Positions 41,697-55,001 of a DNA stretch of 64,000 bases are shown piece after piece. The translations under genes and the position numbers were made by a program. How positions within the stretch are numbered: the first letter of the stretch is position 1; each line of letters opens with the position of its first letter. This DNA comes from Sesamum alatum (taxonomy: Eukaryota; Streptophyta; Magnoliopsida; Lamiales; Pedaliaceae): contig JACGWO010000005.1 of the NCBI GenBank assembly GCA_034509735.1, forward strand, positions 31,216,479 to 31,280,478, written 5' to 3'. A model generated the notes under the pieces. It made no database searches and was not told the DNA's origin. It saw only the letters and a list, made by a program, of their open reading frames with translations.

Positions 41697-43099
41697 TCAG
41701 TAAAAGTATCCGAGCACTTGGCCACCAACATTCTGCCGAATAGCCTCCTCATGATCCAGAACTCCATTTGGTGTTGTAATTACAACATAGCCCCACTGCA
41801 TGCGAGGAAAAAAACAAATCAGCTGTACCTACATACATGAACATACTTATTCTATATATATTTACATATACAACATAAGCTTTTTCGCAAGCCCAGATTA
41901 AGAACAGAAATATTTTAGTCTTTGAGCAAAGATTGACACCCTCAGTAATAATAAGTAAGCTATTCTTATAGACCTGTCGTGGTGTCTCCATCGGAGGTTT
42001 TCTTACGGAATTACTGAACATTCAATCGAGTTCAGTTTCACGACCGAACACCAACCAAAAAGGTCTTTGCAATTCAGTAATTTATCCAACTATTGATTAT
42101 AGGGCAAGCTTATGTAGTTTAATTATATTATTCGTTAGAGAAAAGCAAACTCTTCTTCGATTTGGAGTATATGGCTGTCACCAAATTTACGTTATCAAGA
42201 ATCCAGATGACATAAAACTTTTTATACCCTGTATGATAAAGTGCATCACAAAATGCAACACAACATTCTCGAAAAAGCTGCACTTGTATTTCTCTACATG
42301 TTTGCAGAGAATCCGAATACATTTGCCACCTTATAAGATGTTAACTAAATAAAACTACTTAAAACACGTTAAAAGTTGGAACTAGATTGAAGTTTACCAC
42401 TTGGCATCCCAACGAAGCTCAGATGCAATGCAACTGCATTCAAAAAAAGATACAGCTACTAGAGAAAACCACACAAACCTGATGCGTCGGAAGCATTCGA
42501 GTTTTGTAACTCTCTATGTGCTGGGCCTTAACATCTTGCCTATAAGTGATAGCCCGGCAATCTTTAACCCTCCCTAGCAGCTGCACACTTATCCTCCCAA
42601 CCCTATGTGGATCATGAACTTCAAAATCCTTAATGTAACCTGTCATTCAACATCACTCTACGCTTAATCACCAGTCTCAACTAACACAATACATCTAAAA
42701 AAATCACACCAAATCAAACTTCAGAAACATCTCAAACAAATCATATCTACATCCTCAACTTCTCAAAATCGGCCTTCAATCAAAACCACTGTAAAGAAAC
42801 AAATTGAGCTCATACACCTACATAACTCCCACCCTTTTGCACAAATCCATTTCTCACACGGCCATCTACCAAAAGCACACTAGAAAAGTGGAATTACAGA
42901 GTCAAAACACAGAAAACATCATATACTTACACAATTAGAAAAGTTTAGATACAAATCATATACGAATACCTCTGTATTTCATGATTTGTAGGAAAGAAGC
43001 CATGACATTAGAGACGGGCTTAAGCTCAGTGGAAGCGAAGCCTCTCTTCTCTGCATTGACGATGGTTCTCAAGGCATCGTTGAGTATTCTTCTTCCCAT
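41697..43099 (-). CDS. Ribosomal protein uS8 (S15a), divergent type II form
   Basis: Exons 42970-43099, 42479-42639 and 41697-41795 encode 129 aa, one fewer than the canonical cytosolic S15a. The sequence begins [20 protein letters not shown] and continues [20 protein letters not shown], and near the C-terminus has [18 protein letters not shown] and GGQVLGYFY. These fit the plant type II S15a group (S15a-2/-5 in Arabidopsis), which differs markedly from the standard cytosolic form and has been proposed to work in mitochondrial or specialised ribosomes. The sequence does not settle location. The first in-frame ATG is used. It is followed by the ELL gene on the same strand. Confidence 0.95.
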
Positions 43100-44507
43100 T
43101 TTGCACTGCTTCTCTTATTGCTCCTCCTGCTACCTAAAACCCTTCCGATTCCCAGGAATGCCATACAAGTAGCAGAAAGCAGGCCTATCTACGAATTGGG
43201 CCTTTAGAGTGGTAATTGGGCCAATGGGCTGCTAACAAATCTACTACCTTTTGGGCTTTGTTGACGAGTCCGTTTCTTCTACTCCAATTTAATTCGATGA
43301 TCTACTAAAAAGAGTTAATGTAGAAGTTAAAATTTATCAAATCTTAATTCAAGTCAAATCAAGCACTAATCTGCTTAAGTTTGAAATTTTGATAATATTA
43401 AGAAAATTTAGAGAATGGGGGTCATTTAATTATTTTCAAATAATATTTTTATACATAAATCCGTAATAAAAATTGTTGTATATGCAAATGATGATCATTA
43501 TTAACTAATTACATATTATGCTACCTTTGATACAAATGGAAATCCGGATTTGCTAAGTGGTGGGAATAGATTCCAATTAATATTACTTCATCAAATTGTT
43601 TTAGTAAATCAATTACAATCATATCATAATATCAAGTACTGACAACTTATAATTAATACAAATATCAAATATCTATATCTAATCCATAACTACTATAAAA
43701 AAATAATAATAATAATAATAACTACCATCAAAATAGAATAAAAACCTTCAACTTCGTCAACTAAGTTAGACCTCATTAGTATTATTTCATCCTATTGGTG
43801 GTATGAAATTCTGTCTAAATTTGATTATAAAAGAACTTTAGTAGCATCAAGCATACCCGGTTAGATCCACATTCAATCATCTATAGACAATTGGATCAGA
43901 TCAATTCATCTCTACCCAATTTAAATTTCTGGTCCTAAGAATTCTATTTCTACCAAAAACAAAAAGGGAAGACAGACGAAGCAGCCCTTACACTCCGAGC
44001 AAGAATATGAAATCACTTTAGATCCTATTATGTTATTGGTCTATCAGCACTAGAGAAACGTCAAAATTGATCACAATGGCCATGTAATTCAGCAATGATT
44101 GCTAACTAAATAAATCAGAGGGAAAGAAAACCTTAAACGCCACACCTAGAAACCACAAGAATACATCTGTACCATGGGAAAGATATTGTACACTAATATA
44201 TACACTTTCGACATCCCACGAAACGGACCCAGAAATCCCATCTTACGGGATACAACCACACCACCTTCACGGGTCTCCAATTCATCCACACCACTATACT
44301 GAGCTTGCAACATCAGCAGCTGCCGCTTTCAACTTTTGGAAACGGAGGCTAGAGCGGAAGCTTTGCAGATTTCAGTTGCAGAGCATTTCAAGGATGGTTT
44401 CACCATGAAACCGAGAGATTACCATCACAAGGAATACATCTCCTGAAGTTGTATCACCTTCCAAATACAAAATGCGGGTGCCCCAACAGGCAACGACTGT
44501 CAAACAA
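43100..44507. other. uS8 promoter, AT-rich DNA, ELL gene 3' UTR
   Basis: The first 150 bases are pyrimidine-rich on the minus strand and contain the reverse of aaaccct (about 43133-43142, rc agggttt), a telo-box-like motif expected for a ribosomal protein gene leader. An AT-rich stretch with an (aat)n run (43700-43720) follows. The 3' UTR of the ELL gene probably covers about 44160-44507. Confidence 0.5.
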
Positions 44508-47500
44508 TCAGTCCTTTTTATACGAGGCAGCATAGTCTTTGATCATCTGTTTCAAATGCTGCATAGGAACGCATACATCGATTGTGTTAGGTAAAGATAA
44601 CATAATGATCGCCAAGTCAAGCGTCAAAGTTACTAAAGAATAAGTTGATAACCACCTTTAGTTCTTCATAAAGCACAACAAATATTTTCTTCAGACGTTT
44701 ATGTTTCTGCAAAAGCCCAGGTGTTAGTGGAAAGAGAATCACAACTCAATCAAGGAAAAGACTGATTTAAAGTCTAGAATCAAGAGGTCAACATAGTCAC
44801 CATTTTTCTATGACACGGGTATAACCAGCACAGATATACTCCGACTAGTAATCAGTGTCAACAAGATTTACGCTCAAACTAAACAACCTTAACACTGGCG
44901 AAAAGCAAGGCATGCCACCTTTGGCAGTATACTTTCATGAGCATGAAATTGACTAGACAAACATTTCTAGAAGACAAGTCTTGATCGTACCTCCCCACAC
45001 TGACGAAATGATGACCTCATCTGCTCCAAGATGTCACAATATCTCTTCATATCTCTACCTTTGTAAGCTTCAAGATCCTTTCCAAGTTTACTGAACTCAT
45101 CTCTAAGCATATTACAAATATAGTGTCAGATAACTTAGTTAGACTGACCAACCAGAATAAAACTTAATACAGCTAAAAGCACCTGTATGACTCCAAGATT
45201 TTGTTCAAGGAACAATAGCTCTCATACTTCTCTTGATATTCCTTCACATATTCTTTATATCTGAAAATACAATGGCATGTCAAACTGAGCCACAAGTCCA
45301 AAGGTTTTCAACATATAAAAGATTGAAGGTCTAGAAAATCTTCATTTATTTTAAGGAAAACACTGCTTATACTTACTGAGAGGAATCCTTTATTGGACCC
45401 TTCAGCTCAGGCTCCTCCTTCTCGTATTTGGAATATGAACAACTGTTCTCATCTGAAGAAGATTCTTTCTTTTTCTGAGCACCATCAATGCTGTGTGTAA
45501 AAGAAGCATCTTTTCGTCTATCATTTGAATCACCTACCATATTAGGCTTCTGCTTCTTACTTTCTTTCTTGGTGTAGGAACCAACTCCTCGTATAGGGTC
45601 ATGCTGCTGCTCTGTTGAATTAACGGAAACTTTCCTGGAAGTACCTCCATAAGCTTCCAAATTTGGCCCCTGATCAGTTCCAGCTTCAGCAAATCTACTT
45701 TTATTACTCACTTCAGGAACTTTATTGTGCTGCAAGCCAACCTCAGTATGATCTCCCCAGGGTTGATGATGCTGGTGCACAGGTCGAGTGCCTTTGTGCT
45801 GAGGTCTTGTGAGATCATCAACATAAAGTTCTGGGTCTTTCCTCTTAGATGGTCCACCAGGAATGCCAGAGACCGCAGCTTCTGAATTTGGTGGGGACAA
45901 TTTCCCTGAATCAGCAGTGATCTTGTTAGGTGGTTTTCCTCTACTGAAATCTGAGTTCCAGCATTCAGAATTGATTGGGTTGTCATCCAATTGTTTAAAA
46001 GAATTTTTCCTCTCAAATTGCTTCTTAGGCCCAGGGGTTTCATCATGGAAGGGTTCTCGAAATTCACCCAACTCCAAGTCTGAATGCTCTCTTCGAAGTA
46101 AACCCCCCCGACCATTCATCACCTGAGATCTATCTGTATTACTAGTATTGTTATCCTTGGGAGAATACCCCATGTATGAGTTAGAAGTACCAGCCTCTTT
46201 CACCTTCCCCTGCACATCAGGTTTTCTGTGATGGGATTCTGCCACTGTTGCATGTTTGTCTCCAACACCTTCTGCGGAAAATTTCATCTGCCTTCTCTCA
46301 CTAACCAAACCATCTTCACTTTGTCCCTCTGTGTTAAATCCTTTCTGTACCCTAACACCCTCATTGGTTTGAAGGCTTCTTTCAGAGTATTTAACCCCAT
46401 GATCCAAGCTGTCATGTTTGCCAGGCCTTTTTTCTCCAGAAGGGGCCTCAGTCCATCCTCGAGCTTCATAAGATCTTTGACCTGGCTGATGAGAATCAGA
46501 GACATATCTAGTTGGAAGTACTTGGTTAAAAACTGCTTGTGAGTTGGGATCATTAGTACCATCCCTAGTGGTTCTGTTAAAAACTAGATTTATGGGCCCC
46601 TTGTCAGGCCCTTGTAGAGGCTTATCAGGCGATGAGTTGTAAGGACTCTCACCAAAAAGAGAGTTTATAGTCCCAGCAACCGGTTCATTCGAGTTTTTGC
46701 TCTTCGACCTCTTTCTGTTGCGAGTCCTCTCATCAGAATGCTTATCGTCAAAACGTCTTTTAGATTTGCCTTTTGATGATCTATCTTTAGCACCAGACTG
46801 ATCATGCTTGGAGTCATCGGTGACCACAAAGTCTACTCCATATGTTTTTCTTTCAGAGGCTGGTCTTTCTTGTTGTTCATGATGATCCACGGAAGAGGGT
46901 CTGATCTCTTCAACTGGTTCTTCACCTTCTTTATTAGGAGATAAATAATTAGCAGGAGGCCTTTCAGCATCATGGTCATCTTCAGGGAAATCTTTCTCAA
47001 TCTCAATTACCACATCAGAGACATGATCATCTTGCTTATCATAATTTCCTATATCAAGAACATCTTCATCATCAGGGTGACTCCATGGAACAGGAGATTT
47101 TGATGAGACAGGATCAGAATCTCGTAATTTATGATCGGATTCTTTCTCATCATCGCTTGTCATTATCTCTACATGCTCATCAGATGCCTCCTTGCTGCTG
47201 GAAGATGCATCGCTTTCACTATCGCTACTACTCCCACTTCGACTTCGAACTGGGCTTTGACTCTTACTTTTGCTATGACTTCCACTATCACTACTACTGT
47301 CACTACTATCACTTTCACTGTCGCTGTCACTTCCACTGTCACTAGAGCTGCCTGCCAATGCTTCACTGTTGTTAGAAACTTTTTTGTCACTAAACTGATC
47401 CGGTACTGGTGAATTATGTAGAATATCGATTTTCTCTGTGGTGTCCGTTGTATGAACAGGTGGAGAATTCAATTCACCCTGTTCTTCATCGTTGGCAGCT

Positions 47501-50500
47501 GTTTTAGTGGAAAATCTAGGATCTTGAGCAGGAAGTTGGTCAAACTTCTGGGGTGCAGGTGATTGGCGATGATAGATTTCTGGCGAACTGAAGGAAGATA
47601 TGACATTACATCCCAGCAGCAAGCACGTGGCACCCACAGGATGCAAGAGGCAGCAATGTGAATGAAGAAAATATCAGTATATGGAGGCAGACACGCCAAC
47701 TTAATCGAACTATACTGACATAATTCCAGAACTTCTAACAGTCGTGAGTCAACAAAAAGTACTCATACATCCAATGCATAAAACTATTGAACTTGTAGAA
47801 GACAATTAGTTCCTCTTTTCTGTCTCCTATTGTTTGTTAGCGCTTTCTGAGTACAGAACATTTCGTGATTGCAATGCATGTAAGAGCTCAGATACAAAGA
47901 ATAACAGACAAAACCAACATATACTCATCGATCCTCCATAGAAACAAACCTTTGGTCCTAGTCTGACACCATTAACTTCTGTACTTAAAACTGATGCAAC
48001 CGATGCTCTTACAAAATTCAGCTCATTTTGCTTTGTCATTTGAGTATGAACAGCAGCAACCCCTTAGATTTTTAGTTGTCTATCGTGCCTTCGATGAAGT
48101 TCGGGTTATGCAGGTGACGGGAAGACTCTAACATATATGTATATTTCAATTTTTAACTTGTTACAGATGGTCAAGGGACAAGCCCTAGCTTAAATTTTAA
48201 AGAACCAAAAAGCCGTATATTGATAAAATAGAAGGAAAAAAGAAGAAGAAGAAGAAAAAGTAAAAAATGTCACTATACATGGAAAAGATACATTGTAACA
48301 GAGTAGAATACTGGTATAGTGTGTAGTTCTCTGAATACCTCACTGCACATGGAAAATTGTCACTGACCAAAATTTTTGCAAATCGCATAAAATAGTTTCC
48401 TGAATATAGCAGACTCGATGGCATTGGACATATTGCAATGCATCATATTCAGAATTCATCTGCTTCAATTATTCCATGCTGATTATGTGCCACATTGGCA
48501 AACTTATACAAATGAGAAGGCCTTTTTCTTATACCATTTATCTTCCATCTTAAGATATGCTAGCATATACACCTAAGCTTAGGAAACAACACAGGGAATT
48601 AAGTTATCATGATCCACAATGCAAGAAAAGCAAGGCGTGAAAAGAAAAAGCACGGGCATTAAACACAAAGGTGAGATAAACAAACCTTCCAATTTGAGAA
48701 GGTGGCTTCTTCAAGCCTTCCATCTCCACTCCTGGTTTCAACAAATACCTCCCAGGAGCTTGAAAAGTTGCAATCTGACATAAACAATTAGATAAGCATG
48801 AATCATTTTCTATTCTTGCTAACAATTTCTATTAAGAATATCCACCACATACTTGTTTCAAAATGGGCTCAATTTGGCGGGCTGAGTTGGGCATAGCATC
48901 TCCGATGGCTCTCTCCAAGGCCTAATAAAGAAAACATAATGAGAACAAAGGTCATGTTCAACCACTCATATAAGGCATCCACCAAAAGACAAATTTGATA
49001 CAGAAATTGCAGTTTGAAATGCATTCTCCTCGTCTCCGCAGCTTTTCCCCCTTCCCACCTTGTTTCTCCTCATTGAATCAAAAAGGGGAAACCGAAACAA
49101 AATTGAACTGCTCCAATTCACCTGCTAACCTTAAGACTCATTCCCTTAGACCGATGCTCCAGAAGTAGAGAAATCATCAAACTTCTCAAATCAGCAGGGT
49201 TGGCCTCCGTGTTCTTATTGTCTTTCTGTTTTTCACGGACAGTACTCGGAAGCCTGCTGTGCATTTCTTTGTCCGAGCTGGCAGTTTTAATCATATTTTG
49301 GGTGGGTGCAACATCTGGTACAACGGTGTGTCCCTTGACAAGATTGCCACTTCCAATTGGGGACCCTGGAGTACCATGCTGCTCCGGTTGGGCAGACAAA
49401 GGTGAGCCAGCAGAGAGCTTACCCTTCGAAAGAGTTGTTACAGGCAAACCAGATTTATAGACAGACTTAGGGGGTCCACCTGATCAGGAAATAATGCAAA
49501 AAAACAGCAACTGAAGTGAATCTAAAGACAGAAGTTACCTACTGCCTATCTTTTACAATAACCGTAATGAGAAAGTTGCATGATATTGACTTGACACGTA
49601 TAATAAAAGGAAACCATTAATAAACCAACTGGCAAAGGATTCATCAATTTCAGACTTCCGTTTACCTGGAGCTGGATCCGATTTTGGCTTTTTGAAAGGA
49701 GGTTCTTTCCGGTGATTGAAATTTCTCCGTGGAGTAGCTGAAAAATAGAACACATTGCATTTAAGTTCTAAGGTCGATAACAATCACTCATAAAGCTGTT
49801 CTGTACATGTCAAGATAGTATCAAATCAATTAAGAGCAGGAATGCTCTTTCATCATACTCACGCCGTTCTGTTTCTAGTATCCATATAGATTCTGCACAT
49901 TGTTCAAGATGAGAATTGAAAAAAGTAAAACTGATGAATATAATTACATCATTGACCACGAGCTTAGTAGTTGAGAGTTAGTGCATTATTACTGTGAGTG
50001 GCCATTTCTCAGGAAAAACTAATCAGTTAAGAAAACGGAGTTCTATTTTGGGGCATGCCATATAGGAAATGGGAAGGATAAATTTGGAATAAATGCATTT
50101 ACACTTGTACCTTTGTCTTTTCTTATCCTTCTTCTGGGGGAGGGGGCGGGAGCTTTAGTGTTCAGTGTAAAGCTGAAACCTTCTCAATTTTAAAGTGCAC
50201 ATTGTTATGGCTACACCAAGACAGGCCACAAAAAGCTCTCAAATTCTATGTAATTACAGAGAGATTACTAAAAGCAGAATTTTTGTTATATGTCAGAGAT
50301 TCTTGTAATATTATTGCCAATTTGCAATCTTAATCTTACCATACACTCAAGTGCCAGTATTACAAGTTATACGAATCCACAAGCCCTTTCAGGAATCAGA
50401 GTATAATTGGTTCCGTTTTGTATTCTTTCAAACTCGTGCATTCAGAGGCAGAAGTTACATTCCAGCCCATCTTTTTTATGACATGTAGAATGTATAGATT

Positions 50501-53500
50501 TTCAATTTAAACTGAAAATTTTGAGAGAACGATACAACTTTTCCATCATCGAATTACATGACAACAAGATAGAGTTTGATATTCCATAGAATGGCCAAGT
50601 AATTGACAAACAAGTATAAGAGTTGGTTAGCAATTGTGTTGGCTTTTACCTCATATGCTTTGTTAGGCAATAAAACTTCTCCAATGAAAGATGTAATGGT
50701 AAATCATACTTTATGTACCTAATAGTTATTTGCAATTGAAGTTAAACTTTTTCAAGATGACTCATTCGTAATGTTCCAAAAGTCCTACATGGTCGAGTTA
50801 CCATATACACCGGCATTGAAAGAAACAAATGTAGATATTTAAAATCATATGCTAATGTGACTTGCAAAACCCCATCATCTATATGTTTAAAGGAACCGAA
50901 AGATAATATCAGATGCTCAACGTGAGGTGCAAAAGCTCAGTCATAGGAGGTTCTTATCGTGTTGCTTCGTTTGCATGTCATACAAAAAAGCAGACCAAAA
51001 TGGTCAATATCTCAACCCTTATAATAGATACAACAAGCAAACAAAAGCTTCAAGTCCCAAATCATAAGATAAAGTTACCAAGACAACAAAAGATGGGTCA
51101 TCCAAGAGAATGTTTAAACGCGTGAAATGGAAAGAAATGGCGAAACACTTTTCTAGCAACAAACATTTCTTCGTATCAATTCCAGTCCAACCAACATTAT
51201 TAAGTTAATCAGGAATATTTGGGAAGGAACTTCACTCTCTCATTTTGTTGACCAGCATTATTTGACCTTCAACTTTCAAAAGAGTAATACAAAAAAGTCC
51301 TTGACATGAAAAAGAAAATCTTCCAAGATTTTAGCAGAGTACTGTTAGAAGTGGCTACAGATTACAGCTACCAAAGAAGAGATCCACTCATAGTTTATAC
51401 TCTGAAGCCTGACTTTCAGACAAGGTGTGGGTAACAGTAGAATGATATCTCGATCTGATGGAGACCCAAGTTGATAAATAAGAAATTTTGTTCTTAACAG
51501 AAATGTCTCCCCTCTAAAGCATCATATATATCAGTTACCTCAATGGCATAGAAGCTAGAAGAAAACTTGGGTTCAGATATTGAACAAATAGTTACTGCAT
51601 TAGCATTCCGTTGGAAATTCTTAATGATGTGATAGAGAAAAAGATACAATCTCAGCATGAACTTTTGGCAGATAGTAGAGATAGATGTACTAACCCTAGT
51701 CTTTATAGGTTTTGAACGATCTGACGCTTTCCAAGATTTATGTTAAGCAAGGCACCACGCTATAGCATTGTTGTCCACAAATAGTTTGGGAATAGAGATG
51801 ATTTACAAGTATACTTCATTTTATTTTCGTGTTCACAAAGCAAATTCAATTGTAGCAGTAACTCATGAAACAAAATCTCATAAACGCCCGTTAGAGAGCA
51901 GAGCACAAAGAATTCTAACATCAAAGTGAAATGACTTACACTCAGCAGCAGCAAGTGCCTTCATTTGATTCTTCATAGAAGGGTTCTGATGGTCTAAAAC
52001 AATGGCCCTGTTATCAGGTAAACAAAGGGATTAGTGAAAGACTTAAAAATAAATTGATTGGGCATTTCGATTTTGTTCCTCAAACTTGTCCAGTTTATAC
52101 AGTCTCTCACTCAGAATTTTCGACTTCATCAGTTAACCCCCTCATACTATTAACTTGAATCAAACATATTCAATCAGTAATCTGCTAAATTTCCAAAGAG
52201 TTGACAAAACATGCAGCAAACATTGTTTATTTACCTTTTCAGAGTGGAGCTAAGACATGGAAAAAAGTTGATAAAGCAATGGGTGCCTCGCATTTTAAGG
52301 ACAATTTGACTAGTTAACACTTTGTGGATCGTCTCCCACCATATCAATCGATGATAGGGTAAGATTGTCTTTGCAAAACTTTTGAGGCATGTTTGACACA
52401 AAATCGAAGACAGAATATGGAGTAATTCTTTAATGAGAATTTTCAGGGAGTTATTAGAATAAACACTTTCAACCAATATGAGCATCTGAACATATCTTAG
52501 AAAAATTACCATCATCTCATAATTCATCCTAACCCACCAACCGACCCCATCCAGGAAAAAACAAGGGGAAAGAAAAGAAAAAACTTAACAACAAAAGAAA
52601 GAAACGAAGCAAAGAGAACAAAAAATAACGTATCACTTTCAGACCTCCTAGGATCATTTTTCACACATGAGCATGAAATCTTCTTAGGATAATAATCCCC
52701 AAAACTTCAGCTTCTAATACTGCAGAACTTTTTTACATTGAAAACTTTACTCACCCTCAACGATATGCAAGTTGTTATACAAATAACTAAAACCAAAGCA
52801 TATTTGCAATTAACAAGTCAGGAGAGGCAACTATACAGAACTAGGTAGCATGAAACTTAGGGAAAGAGATCATACTTTCGGGCTTTAAGCTTGCGCTCAG
52901 CTTCTTCTGACCGCCTTTTGACATTATTTTTAGTCGATTCATCTAGTTCTCGCTCCACATTCAGCTTACGCCAAGTGCCTCCCGATTCTACGAGCAAACC
53001 ATTTCCATCTTGACCACTTTGACGCTCTTCATATATGTCACACAAGTCCCCTGGTTCCCTTGACCACGTAAATTTGAAGGTTTTGTCGCCTACAAGAATA
53101 ACCTGGTGAAAAAAATAAGAATTAAAGGCCTGCTTGGAGCTCTATTTTAGTATTAAGGCTGGACAAAACCACATGAAAAAACAATGTCATCGTAGATTAA
53201 GCTAATGTGTAAACAAAATAAATAAGCATTGTGAGACCAAATGATATAGAAATGATATCCAGCATAAATGACATGTGAAACTGAAAGAAGACATATGAGA
53301 CCACACAGCTTTCGTGATACTATCACATAGAAAAAAGCATACAAAACACCAAGATCCGTTCCAAGATTAATTATTCTTTTTCTCAGGTCCTCGAGGGAGA
53401 ACACACCAGAAAGGAAAGGAACCACCTTTTGAATGAGTGAAGTGAGAAGAATATCCGGCTCTTAAGAAAAATTGGGACAAGTAAAGTCTATGCTTTTACC

Positions 53501-55001
53501 AAACTCACTAGCTATCTCATCATGAAATGCGTGAAATTACACGAGAATGAATTATGACGAACAGGATTGCCTAGGAAGAGATGTCACTACCATACACTAG
53601 ACAACTTCACCTGTCTGGATGAAAGATGAGGAAAACTGGTGCTTTCAGGGTTATAACAGGACGAAAAGAATAAGGCAAATTTCTTGAAAGAATGTTTAGC
53701 AAGTTTATACACTATGTCCGGAAGCAAAGTTACTTGCAACATCGCAAACAAGGGGGATTCATAATTCATACCATGTTTATGCAAAAATTACATCTTGAAA
53801 AGCCTTAACTTGTATAGGGACGCTCATACATTGCTACCATTTCACTGGCTTGAAATAAATTCTACCAGGAATATAACATAACAAATAAGAAAATGGAAAC
53901 AAATTAATAGTTGAAGGAGTATGCCTTCAAATAGGACTAGAACTGCAATTGTCAGCAGATTTTTGTTAATGTTTTCGTCCACATTTGTATCATAACTTTC
54001 AACATCCCTCCATCTCTCTCCAAATTGTGATCTCCAAGGGATCATCATTCCACAAATTGAGAGATTTATCTGTGATTAGCATTCATACATCATTAGGATC
54101 ACAATTTCCAAATAACCAAATGTCACCTTTTTCTTCTATTACCAGCCACGGTATTTCTGTCTTCCGGTTTTGCCACTAACTTACACCTCTACTAGAAATT
54201 CTCCCCATTATCTACCCACCGGGTCTGCAACTTCCAAAATATGCGCTAATAATTATATATTGTAGCATAGAGGCAATGCCAGAATGAGAAACTAGCATTC
54301 AGAATCACCAATAGCTTAAGTCCTCTTAACAATAGACGAACTCATTAAAGCACTTAAGAATTAAACCTCACTGGACCATTCAATCGCAACAAACCACACA
54401 CAGCTGCAAATCCAGCCCAAATTCCAGTAATCAAAACTACAAAATTTTCAGTTAAACCCAAATTCCATGCTTCGGGATAGACATTCCATAGCAAGAGCAA
54501 AAATAAAATGCAGACAAAAGCAATTAATCACATAAAACACCTCACATTTTTAATGAAAATGTTCTAAATTTTCAGCTAAACCTCTTTTCCACACTGAAAC
54601 ACTAGTGTAATTCAAAGATTCAATAGAAACGTCACTGATTGAATTCAAATACTCACATTTCCATTAGGATTATTAGCATTAGCATCGAACTTGATACGCA
54701 CAGTACCACCCTGGGCCTCCACGCGCTTGATCTCCTCTACGAGGTCAGGCGACAGCTTTATTGCCATCCCGAAATTCAAAGGATTCTCCCTAACAAGGCT
54801 AAAACTCTCCTCCACCTGCAGCGAAGAGGTGGAGGGGGATGAGATTGCGGCGGAGGATGCGCCACCACGGCCACGGGGGCCGCCGCCCAAGGAGAGACGA
54901 CCGGCGGGGGCAGCACGGTTAATAGGCGGCGCGTGAATGTTCCTCTTCCCGGCACTGCCGCCGCCGCCACCACGGCCAAGCTTCCCGGAGCCCCCGTACA
55001 T
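44508..55001 (-). CDS. ELL-like RNA polymerase II elongation factor with occludin-homology domain
   Basis: Twelve exons in consistent phase: 54657-55001, 52876-53102, 51940-52007, 49666-49737, 49130-49479, 48853-48921, 48686-48774, 45377-47587, 45183-45260, 44991-45102, 44656-44706, 44508-44558. They encode 1240 aa. Residues 1-60 are Gly/Arg/Ala-rich. An ELL N-terminal-like region follows (about 65-205; VILVGDKTFKFTWSREPGD, then a charged helix). A predicted winged-helix-like block (about 325-410; DLRSLMISLLLEHRSKGMS, AIGDAMPNSARQIEPILKQI) is followed by a 737-codon exon encoding a hydrophilic, Ser/Asp/Lys-rich and apparently disordered region, with a serine-aspartate tract at about 485-540. 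The C-terminal 95 residues form a coiled-coil occludin/ELL domain (YKEYVKEYQEKYESYCSL, YKGRDMKRYCDILEQMRSSF). Animal ELL stimulates Pol II elongation; equivalent function in plants is inferred. Its size exceeds animal ELL, mostly because of the long exon. Confidence 0.9.
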
